Translations under genes and position numbers: made by a program
Source: Marispirochaeta aestuarii
Lineage (GTDB): Bacteria; Spirochaetota; Spirochaetia; JC444; Marispirochaetaceae
DNA length: 64,000 nt
Direction: 5' to 3'
NCBI RefSeq assembly: GCF_002087085.1
Contig: NZ_MWQY01000010.1
Span: forward strand, 62,001 to 126,000
The notes under the pieces: model-generated
What the model was told of the DNA's origin: nothing
Database searches by the model: none
What the model saw: only the letters and a program-made list of their open reading frames with translations
Shown: in pieces, positions 9,807-16,627 of the stretch
Position numbering within the stretch: the first letter of the stretch is position 1
How the letters are laid out: every line of letters starts with the position of its first letter

Positions 9807-9899
9807 ATATGACCTTCCTCTGTTTCAGGATAATTATGCAGACAGCGCCCCATAAGGGGGCGCCGTTTTCTCTTATCTTTTACATACGATGCGGCAGGC

Positions 9900-10892
9900 T
9901 TATTCGATTATACCCTTGGCCCGCATACCGTCCAGAGTCTTGAAGTTTGATTCCATCAGGTTGCGTACAAAGTCGCCCGCCTTGTCCTGACCGTACCAGG
10001 TGGGGGTAACACCTACAGAAAGGGTCCAGTCCCGGAAATCCTTGGAATGCTGGGCGTCGTAGTAGTATTTTTCCAGGGTGTCAAGCACGTCCTGGGGAGT
10101 TCCTTTGGGAGCGACGATAGCGATAAAGCTGCCGATCTCCATTTCAGGATTGCCCTGAGAAGCGATGGTCGGAACATCAGGATAGGTTTCGTTCTGTTCC
10201 AGGGAGTATTCAACAAGGCCCTTGACGGCACCGGATTTGAGTACCGCCGCGAAATCCCCCAGGCTGGTAATGACAGCATCACATTCGCCGCTCAGCAGGG
10301 CTTCCCGCTGGGGTCCCGCGCCCTCAACGTATTCGATCTGCTGGAACTTGACACCGTAAACCTCTTCCATCTGGGTCGTTATCATCGAAGGCCGTCCGCC
10401 GATTGCGGTAATCCCGATTCGCAGCTTGCCGGGATTTGCCCTGGCAGCATCAATGAACTCCTTATAGCTTTTCCACGGAGCATCGGCTTTTACCATCAAT
10501 GCGTCGGCTTCCTGGGTTACGACGCAGATAATCTCAAGATTGTCTATGTCGTACTGGGGAATAAGCTTGTAGTATACCGCACCGACTACCGCACCATAGG
10601 TGAGGTTCCCGATGGTATATCCATCATTACGGGCGCGCATAACGTCGAAAGGACCTTCCGCCTCGCCTTTTCCGGGCTTGTTAATTACGGGAATGGTTAC
10701 ATCCACGGATTTCTCTATAATGGACGCCAGTTTACGGTTAATCGTATCCGTACCGCCACCGGCACCGCCGTTACAAATAAACTGGATATCCTTGCTGGGA
10801 TAGGCCTTCTCCTGTCCGCCCTCGGCAAAAAGAGCGACAACCAGAAGCATTGCCAGTCCGATAACCAGAAGCTTCACGACATTCTTGTTCAT
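9900..10892 (-). CDS. tctC: Tripartite tricarboxylate transporter, periplasmic binding protein TctC (Bug family)
   Basis: A 330-residue secreted binding protein. A signal segment (VVKLLVIGLAMLLVVALFA) is followed by a mature end rich in Gly and Gln (EGGQEK), then the Bug/TctC opening YPSKDIQFICNGGAGGGTD and a later APKGTPQDVLDTLEKYY. It captures a carboxylate in the periplasm and delivers it to TctAB; the ligand cannot be read from sequence. GGAG lies upstream of the ATG. It is first in the operon, behind a long leader with a large hairpin and an operator-like dyad. Confidence 0.93.
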   Translation of the reverse strand: MNKNVVKLLVIGLAMLLVVALFAEGGQEKAYPSKDIQFICNGGAGGGTDTINRKLASIIEKSVDVTIPVINKPGKGEAEGPFDVMRARNDGYTIGNLTYGAVVGAVYYKLIPQYDIDNLEIICVVTQEADALMVKADAPWKSYKEFIDAARANPGKLRIGITAIGGRPSMITTQMEEVYGVKFQQIEYVEGAGPQREALLSGECDAVITSLGDFAAVLKSGAVKGLVEYSLEQNETYPDVPTIASQGNPEMEIGSFIAIVAPKGTPQDVLDTLEKYYYDAQHSKDFRDWTLSVGVTPTWYGQDKAGDFVRNLMESNFKTLDGMRAKGIIE

Positions 10893-10935
10893 ACCAAAAT
10901 CTCCTTCGTTCCTAAATAACGGGCCGAAATGGTCC

Positions 10936-10980
10936 GTTTAAAAAAACTGTCCGATTATTCTCTGGACGGTTTTTTTAAAC
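10936..10980. terminator. Long inverted repeat: bidirectional terminator or leader attenuator
   Basis: GTTTAAAAAAAC and GTTTTTTTAAAC flank a GTCC/GGAC core, giving about 17 paired bases with one mismatch around an 11-nt loop. Read on the minus strand it ends in a run of seven T, as expected for rho-independent termination of the upstream URO-D gene (stop at 11085). It also lies between the operator-like dyad at 11002 and tctC, so it could sit in the tctC leader. Confidence 0.7.
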
Positions 10981-11001
10981 ACAAATCCCCTCTATAGTCC
11001 A

Positions 11002-11022
11002 TTTGTATTCAAATTGTATACC
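11002..11022. promoter_or_regulatory. Operator-like site, copy 1, upstream of tctC
   Basis: TTTGTATTCAAATTGTATAC is an imperfect dyad (GTAT...ATAC) about 110 bp before tctC. An almost identical sequence lies just before the URO-D gene at 12092, and nothing similar was noticed elsewhere in the window. TCTATA at 10991-10996 (TATAGA on the minus strand) could be the -10 box beside it. The shape resembles GntR-type operators; the regulator is not identified. Confidence 0.45.
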
Positions 11023-11084
11023 GACGTTTTTCAGCTGTCAATTAAAATTATTCAGTTATCTGAACAATATTCAAACCTGAGCCG

Positions 11085-12092
11085 TTACCAGCAGGTGCAC
11101 AGAGCCTCTATGTTCTCCAGCGAGACATCCACCCCCGCAACACTCTGTCCAATCAGCCCTCCGCCGTTTACCGTGAGAAGATCCTTCATCCTGGCGGCAC
11201 ACTTTCGGATTTCTGAGGGGCCCTGAAAGGCCAGGACATTCTGACGATCGATTTCGCCCCAGAAGCAGATCTTTCCTTTAAAGTTTCTGCCGATCTCTTC
11301 AAGGTCCATAATCCAGAGCTGGCTGTTGACAGCATCAACGCCAAGGTCGATCCATTCCTTGTATAAATCATATACATAGCCATCGCTGTGGAAGAACACG
11401 TATTTTCCCCTGGCTTTGATTTTTTCGATGAGGTCCTTGTAAACCGGTTTGAAAATCGAGACAAAATCCCGGGGAGAGATAAGCAGGCTGATCTGGGACC
11501 CCCAGTCCTCGGTAAAAAAGATCCCGTCCACATCCTTCTCAAGCCAGTAATCGAGATAGAAATCAAAATATTCGGAAATTTTATCCCGGAAAACAAACAA
11601 TTCCTGTTCCTTCATTCCTATATCCATGAACAGGTTTTCCGTGCCCCGGACAAACTGCATGCGCTGAAAAGGCTCGACCTTGCCGCCGACAACAAAACGC
11701 CTGTTATTCCGGGAGATTCTGATTTTCTCCTCCACAACGGCATCGTTGCGTCTCCATTCGGATTTCAGCCATTCATAGGGGGGAGAGAATTTTTTTACAT
11801 CCGTCAGGTCTTTCAGGACGGGTTCTTTGACCTCCCCGACCATGCCATCCGCCAGCACCAGCCATGAGCTTCCCCAGGTGTCGGTATAGCGTCCTGCCGT
11901 GGTGGAACGGCTGTAGAAGTTTCTGTCCCCGGGACCGGCGATAAGATCAATATCGTTCGGATATTTCCGGATGAGCCCGGCAAGCTGTTCACCATATCTT
12001 TGCCTGGTTGCCTGGTGAAACCAGAGGTTCAAAGGAATATGATCCGGATTGCCGAAATGTAATGCCGCAACTACCCTTTCTCTGCTTGTCAT
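11085..12092 (-). CDS. URO-D superfamily protein, paralog 3
   Basis: The 335-residue product opens with TSRERVVAALHFGNPDHIPLN, the classical URO-D superfamily start. It continues with FFTEDWGSQ and an H235-S-D237 motif (FFHSDGYVYDL) in place of the HxC of zinc methyltransferases, then WIDLGVDAVNSQLW and CFWGEID. It is thus of the same H-x-D subtype as paralog 1. I prefer the ATG at 12092 with a weak GGATG upstream; an in-frame TTG at 12104 has no ribosome site. It lies 96 bp after the transketolase-like gene with its own operator-like dyad, so it may be separately controlled. Function unknown. Confidence 0.8.
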   Translation of the reverse strand: MTSRERVVAALHFGNPDHIPLNLWFHQATRQRYGEQLAGLIRKYPNDIDLIAGPGDRNFYSRSTTAGRYTDTWGSSWLVLADGMVGEVKEPVLKDLTDVKKFSPPYEWLKSEWRRNDAVVEEKIRISRNNRRFVVGGKVEPFQRMQFVRGTENLFMDIGMKEQELFVFRDKISEYFDFYLDYWLEKDVDGIFFTEDWGSQISLLISPRDFVSIFKPVYKDLIEKIKARGKYVFFHSDGYVYDLYKEWIDLGVDAVNSQLWIMDLEEIGRNFKGKICFWGEIDRQNVLAFQGPSEIRKCAARMKDLLTVNGGGLIGQSVAGVDVSLENIEALCTCW

Positions 12093-12110
12093 AAACACAT
12101 CCAAATATTT

Positions 12111-12132
12111 TTTGTATTCAATATGTATACAG
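12111..12132. promoter_or_regulatory. Operator-like site, copy 2, upstream of URO-D paralog 3
   Basis: TTTGTATTCAATATGTATAC matches the site at 11002 in all but three positions and keeps the GTATTC...GTATAC arms. It begins 19 bp upstream of the chosen ATG, where a bound repressor would block transcription. Shared control with the tctC operon is inferred. Confidence 0.45.
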
Positions 12133-12188
12133 CTTAGGTGCGTATTGTTTATTCCGTATATAAAATAGTGTTGATTTCTGGTAATTTT

Positions 12189-13214
12189 TTACAGACAGGC
12201 GCTTATGTGTATCTCCCAGGGAACATCGAGATCCCACAAACTCCGGACAGTCTGCTCCGCCTCCCGGGCGCTGGAGGGACACTCAATCCGGCGCATGTGC
12301 CGTGCCTTCCGCAGGTTTCCGGAAAGAGAAAAACCGCTCCTGCTGCAACGTGCGACAAAAGAGGTGCCGCCGGCCTCTCCGACGCCCCTTGCCAGAGAAA
12401 AGGCCGTCGCGGCGGCGGGCCCGCAATCCACCACCTGGACTTTTTCGGTATTTCCGTATGCCCCGGGAAAGCTGCACAGCCGGCCTCCTTCGGTAACGGA
12501 AAAAATAACCTTCCGAGCCTCTCCCGGCACCTCCTCTATTCCCCGCAGGATTGCGGATATTTGTTCATGAAAAGCGGTCTCTGCAGAGCTGCTGTCTATA
12601 CCTGATCGCAGTGCTGAGAATTCCGGGTCATCTTCAAGCGCCTGGGTGATAATCACAGACGGAATATCCCCTGATTCAGGAGGTTTCAGCTGGCTGAACC
12701 CCTCAGCAATGGCAGCGGCATTCATGAAGCGCACATTCCATCCGCAGGCAGCATACTTGTCGGCGATGAATCCCGCACCGGGACCGGACTCTACAACAAA
12801 GGCGATGAGTTTTCCCAGGCGAAGTTTGACGCTCCTGATTGCGGCTTCCCAGACTCCTCCCAGGAACTGATCGGTATCGGACATACAGCAACAGGTACAG
12901 CTCTTCCCGCCTTGAAGAGAAGCTTCAAAGGCGACTCCCGCTGCAAATCCCAGAGCGCTGTGAGGGCGGCGCATGATTGGACTGCCGGGGGTCTTCCCCG
13001 GATCGCGCTCCCCGATTTCCCGATACAGGGCATGAAGTGCCGACCTGCTGAAGGAGCTGGACCAGATTACCCGTGCCGGATTCACTCTGAACAGAAGCGC
13101 GGCAATTTCAAGATGGCTGAGAGAGCGGTCAGGTCTGTTCTGTAAAACACAGCTGCGAACTTCGCCCGCAATTTTCTGCAGCTCAGAGAGGGACAATTCG
13201 CTCTTAGCTACCAT
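12189..13214 (-). CDS. Transketolase-like protein lacking the thiamine diphosphate motif (probable pseudoenzyme)
   Basis: The 341-residue protein aligns without gaps by eye to transketolase. Residues ~85-165 match the PP domain (HSALGFAAGVAFEASL, then MSDTDQFLGGVWEAAI). Residues ~255-295 match the Pyr domain (VVDCGPAAATAFSLARGVGEAGGTSF against the usual vGIAEQNmvgvAaGLA pattern). Every key cofactor residue is changed: the GDG start of the ThDP motif is S112-D-T114, its Asn end is Gly144, and the catalytic Glu of IAEQN is Ala268. The third transketolase domain is absent. GGGAGG lies upstream of the ATG. It follows dctM by 65 bp in the TRAP operon. It may be a binding or regulatory subunit rather than an enzyme. 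Confidence 0.7.
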   Translation of the reverse strand: MVAKSELSLSELQKIAGEVRSCVLQNRPDRSLSHLEIAALLFRVNPARVIWSSSFSRSALHALYREIGERDPGKTPGSPIMRRPHSALGFAAGVAFEASLQGGKSCTCCCMSDTDQFLGGVWEAAIRSVKLRLGKLIAFVVESGPGAGFIADKYAACGWNVRFMNAAAIAEGFSQLKPPESGDIPSVIITQALEDDPEFSALRSGIDSSSAETAFHEQISAILRGIEEVPGEARKVIFSVTEGGRLCSFPGAYGNTEKVQVVDCGPAAATAFSLARGVGEAGGTSFVARCSRSGFSLSGNLRKARHMRRIECPSSAREAEQTVRSLWDLDVPWEIHISACL

Positions 13215-13279
13215 GGCCCGCCCTCCCGGGAAGAAAGATGCTCCGACGGGGGAAATCCCGCCGGAGATTCATAAAGACT

Positions 13280-14620
13280 CTACATCGTACTGGGCAACCA
13301 GAGAGCAATCTGCGGATAGGCAATCATTAACAGGAGTACGACCATGACAATAAAGACGTAGGGTATCATGCCTCGTATGATGTCGTTGGTGCTTATACCC
13401 AGTTCCGGCTTTGCCGCTCCTTTCAGGAAAAACATGGCATAGGCAAAGGGAGGAGTAAGGAAGGACATCTGCAGGTTGACGATTACCATCATTGCAAACC
13501 AGAGAGGATCAAATCCAAGCTTGGGAATAATCGGCGCAAGAATCGGTACCATTACAAAGATAATACCAATCCAGTCGATGAATGCCCCCAGAATAAAACA
13601 GATGACCATGATCATCGTGAATACAACCCAGCGTCCCCCGGGGAAGCCGAGGATAAAATCTTCTACAACAGCCCCGCCGCCTGCACTCAGAAAAACGCTT
13701 ACGAAGGTTGTGGACGCACTGGCGATAAGCAAAACCATACCCGTCAGCTTGATCGTGGAAAGAGCCACATCCATCAGGACCGGAATCGTCAGCCTGCGAT
13801 AGGCTAGAGTCAGAAGGGTGGCGACTACGGCTCCTACGGCAGCTGCTTCAGTGGGTGCTGCGACACCGAAATAGATGGCCCCCAGCACCGAGAGAATAAG
13901 AATCGCCGTGGGAGCGACGGTCTGCAGAACGAGCATGCTTTTGTGGTAGAAGGAATCTCTCCGTTCCTCGACGGGTACAACCGGGGCAAGGGAGGGCTTC
14001 ATCAGGCAGCGTATGGTTATATAGACCATATACAGGCCGGAAAGCACCAGTCCCGGTACAAAGGCCGCCATAAAGAGCTTGCCCACGGAAATCCGGGCTA
14101 CCGGCCCATAGACTATCAGCATGATACTTGGAGGGATAAGGATACCCAGGGAGCCCCCCGCGCATATTGCCCCGGTGGCCAGGCCTTTGTCGTAACCGCG
14201 CTCGATCATGGCCGGAAGAGCCACCAGAGTCAGCATGGTTATCGATGCAGCAATAATACCTACACTGGCCGCCATTACCGTTCCAATTATTATACTGACA
14301 ATGGCCAGCCCCCCGCGGAACCCTCCGAACCAGAGGTAGAGGGCTTTATACATCCTCTCCGCGATACCCGACTTTTCCAGCATATTTCCCATGAATACGA
14401 AGAGAGGCACAGCCATCAGGCCATAATCTGTGACGATAGCGTATACCCGGCTGTAGATAAGATCGAAGGAGTTCGGCCCGAAGAGCAGGAAGCCGGTTAT
14501 GACCCCCACCCCGCCGATGGGAATGGCCAGGGGAAAGCCGGTCAATACCCCTACAAAAAGGGCTCCGAACATGATAATCGTTATTGTCTCAGGGCTTAAT
14601 TGTGCAAACGCGCCAATCAT
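13280..14620 (-). CDS. dctM: TRAP transporter large permease DctM
   Basis: The 446-residue membrane protein has the DctM-like pattern: FVGVLTGFPLAIPIGGVG at the N-terminus, VPLFVFMGNMLEKSGIAERMYK, ICAGGSLGILIPPSIMLIVYG in the middle, and PILAPIIPKLGFDPLWFAMM near the C-terminus. It is the sodium- or proton-coupled channel of a TRAP importer. Its ATG overlaps the dctQ stop (ATGA), showing translational coupling. Substrate is unknown; the neighbouring URO-D and transketolase-like genes suggest an unusual organic acid. Confidence 0.94.
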   Translation of the reverse strand: MIGAFAQLSPETITIIMFGALFVGVLTGFPLAIPIGGVGVITGFLLFGPNSFDLIYSRVYAIVTDYGLMAVPLFVFMGNMLEKSGIAERMYKALYLWFGGFRGGLAIVSIIIGTVMAASVGIIAASITMLTLVALPAMIERGYDKGLATGAICAGGSLGILIPPSIMLIVYGPVARISVGKLFMAAFVPGLVLSGLYMVYITIRCLMKPSLAPVVPVEERRDSFYHKSMLVLQTVAPTAILILSVLGAIYFGVAAPTEAAAVGAVVATLLTLAYRRLTIPVLMDVALSTIKLTGMVLLIASASTTFVSVFLSAGGGAVVEDFILGFPGGRWVVFTMIMVICFILGAFIDWIGIIFVMVPILAPIIPKLGFDPLWFAMMVIVNLQMSFLTPPFAYAMFFLKGAAKPELGISTNDIIRGMIPYVFIVMVVLLLMIAYPQIALWLPSTM

Positions 14621-15162
14621 ATCAGTTCCCTCTTTTTGATCAGGTAGTACAGATCACAGGAAAACTGGGCCAGACACTGCAGCCCGAAAAGGATGAACCC
14701 CAGCAGAAGGGCCGTGCGGAACGGGGCCGCCGGGGGCAGCCAGCTGCTCTCGATCATCTTTTCGCCGGTCTGCCAGGCGCGAATCGTCCATTTTGTCCCT
14801 ACCCCTATCAGCACGAATACCAGGGGAAACAGCATCAGCAGCGACATGATAACGTCGATCAAGGCCTGCCCCCTGCGGGGAACCAGGGCATAGATAACAT
14901 CCACCCGCACGTGCCCGCCCAGCTTGTGGGTATACCCCCAGCCGCAGGCGCCGATTGTTCCAAGCAGCATTTTTGAGGTTTCCAGCGCCCAGACAGTCGG
15001 GGAATTGAAAACATAGCGCATGGTTACCTCGGTAAACAGAACAAGAACCAGGGCCATTACCAGATACTTTATGAACTGTCCGGTTGCCTCGCTCAATGCA
15101 AAGACTGAACGGGCAAAACCGCGGACAATGGCCCAGTCATTTTCCAGGGCTTCTTTTCCCAT
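14617..15162 (-). CDS. dctQ: TRAP transporter small permease DctQ
   Basis: I place the start at the ATG at 15162 (MGKEALENDWAIV), preceded by AGGAG, rather than at the longer frame reaching 15252. This gives 181 residues with four helices: LVMALVLVLFTEVTMRYVF, the MLLGTIGACGWGYTHKLGGHVRVDVIY segment, SLLMLFPLVFVLIGV and LLLGFILFGLQCLAQF. The GGHVRVDV stretch is typical of DctQ. Its stop overlaps the dctM start. Confidence 0.9.
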   Translation of the reverse strand: MGKEALENDWAIVRGFARSVFALSEATGQFIKYLVMALVLVLFTEVTMRYVFNSPTVWALETSKMLLGTIGACGWGYTHKLGGHVRVDVIYALVPRRGQALIDVIMSLLMLFPLVFVLIGVGTKWTIRAWQTGEKMIESSWLPPAAPFRTALLLGFILFGLQCLAQFSCDLYYLIKKRELI

Positions 15163-15227
15163 CGGATAACTCCTGTAAGACTCCCTGCCGGCTCTGACTG
15201 ATCCGGCAGGGGTTATTTGGTTAAGTG

Positions 15228-16307
15228 CTACTTTATGTCGAAACGTTCGCAAACCTCTTTCCAGGCCATGGCACTGTCATAGATTCGCTTGTAATTGGGA
15301 TCCTTGGCAGACTCTTCCTGGAAATACTCCAGGGATTTCTCGTTCAAGAGATCGATAATGTCCTGGGGAACCGGTTCCACGATGGTTCCGGCGTCGATAT
15401 ATTTCTGCACTGCTTCCACATCACGGTTTACCGACTCGGTGTAGTACTCCCTGGCGATCTGGTCTGTCGCCATGGTAACAATTGTCTTGAGATTCTCCGG
15501 CAGTTTGTCCCAGGTATCCCCGTTGACATAGATACACTGGGTATCCGTAGGTGCCCGGGAAGGAGACAGGTACATATACTTCGCAACCTCGTGGAATCCC
15601 ATATCCCAGTTCAGCGAGGGGTTGATGTATTCGAACCCGTCAATAACGCCTCTTTTCGCAGATTCATAAATCTCTCCCCCGGGGAGAAAGACCGGGGTCG
15701 CTCCCATTTTCTGGAAAATTGCGTTCAGCGCTGTAGTCCCGAGCCGTACCTTCCATCCCTTGATATCCGCAACAGACCGGAGGGGTTTGGTGGAGTGGGC
15801 CCAGACCTCAGCAGGGCTGAGAGTCAGGATACCGACATAGTGAACCCCCAGATCATCGTAAAGGTCCTGGGCTATTTTACGACCCTCCAGCTTCATCCAC
15901 ATCTCGAGCTGATTCGAGGTCAGTCCTCCCGGATACTGGGTAAAGAACACGGCGCCGGGAAGGTAGCCGATTGTCCAGCCCGGAGGTCCGTGAACCGCTT
16001 CCACAGATCCCGACATGACCGAATCAAACTCTTTTCCACCGGGAATAACCGATCCGGCGGTATACGGTGTAATAAGGAGCTGCCCGTCGGAAGCAATTTC
16101 AACCACCTCCGCGAAACGCTGAGCCGCTTCGTAGGTCCTGTCTCCGGCGGGAGCCCAGGACTGCAGCCTCCAGCGTATAACCTCCTTTTTAGGAGCCGCC
16201 GCTTCAGCCGTTGCATCCTCCCCTGAGGAACCGCCGCAGGCGATCAGCATACCGAAGGTCAATACGATGAGTATCAGGAAAACTATACCCCTCTGTCCTC
16301 TGTTCAT
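15228..16307 (-). CDS. dctP: TRAP transporter periplasmic binding protein DctP
   Basis: The start is the ATG at 16307, which has AGGAGG 6 nt upstream; the open frame continues to 16337 without a ribosome site. The 359-residue product has a lipoprotein signal (VFLILIVLTFGMLIAC) followed by GGSSGEDATAEAAAPKKE. The mature body includes RWRLQSWAPAGDRTYEAAQRFAE and LKGWKVR-type features (IKGWKVRLGTTALNAIF) of DctP proteins. It binds the solute outside the membrane and passes it to DctQM. First gene of the TRAP operon. Confidence 0.93.
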   Translation of the reverse strand: MNRGQRGIVFLILIVLTFGMLIACGGSSGEDATAEAAAPKKEVIRWRLQSWAPAGDRTYEAAQRFAEVVEIASDGQLLITPYTAGSVIPGGKEFDSVMSGSVEAVHGPPGWTIGYLPGAVFFTQYPGGLTSNQLEMWMKLEGRKIAQDLYDDLGVHYVGILTLSPAEVWAHSTKPLRSVADIKGWKVRLGTTALNAIFQKMGATPVFLPGGEIYESAKRGVIDGFEYINPSLNWDMGFHEVAKYMYLSPSRAPTDTQCIYVNGDTWDKLPENLKTIVTMATDQIAREYYTESVNRDVEAVQKYIDAGTIVEPVPQDIIDLLNEKSLEYFQEESAKDPNYKRIYDSAMAWKEVCERFDIK

Positions 16308-16363
16308 TCCGTACCTCCTGGTCAATATAAAGCGCAAAGAAAATCTGCGCCTGAAGGTGGATA

Positions 16364-16379
16364 TTCAAGAAGCGTACCA
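16364..16379 (-). promoter_or_regulatory. Candidate sigma-54 (-24/-12) promoter for the TRAP operon
   Basis: On the minus strand TGGTACGCTTCTTGAA matches the consensus TGGCACGnnnnTTGCA at all but two informative positions, with exact GG to TTG spacing. It lies about 57 bp upstream of dctP, and a sigma-54 activator gene is divergent next door. The -12 GC is GA here, so strength is uncertain. Confidence 0.45.
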
Positions 16380-16508
16380 GCTGCAGCTCCACAGAAAGAG
16401 ATTCGGGGAAAAACATCTTAAATGTTCAGCATCTTCTATCTTATTGACGGGTAAGTATTTAATTACCTGATAAACAGGCTTGCCAGGGTTATCGGTGCAT
16501 ATGCGCCC

Positions 16509-16524
16509 GTATACCGGGATATAC
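16509..16524. promoter_or_regulatory. Inverted repeat, candidate activator site
   Basis: GTATACCGGGATATAC has perfect 5-bp arms (GTATA/TATAC) and lies about 130 bp upstream of the -24/-12 element, a usual distance for a sigma-54 enhancer site. It sits in the 320-bp divergent region between dctP and the activator gene. The rest of that region shows no gene; a looser GGTAA/TTACC dyad lies near 16450. Confidence 0.3.
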
Positions 16525-16627
16525 AAGAAAGTACATGCTGTAAAAAACTGCAGCCGGTGCGGTATTCTCCGGCACTGTGCTGCGTATTTTCTTGTCGATT
16601 TTCCGGGCCCGTGCAATAATAGGTATA

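Noticed and set aside
16569-16585. GGCACTGTGCTGC as a sigma-54 promoter for the activator gene
   Set aside because: The GG-to-GC distance is one base too short, and sigma-54 promoters tolerate spacing changes poorly.
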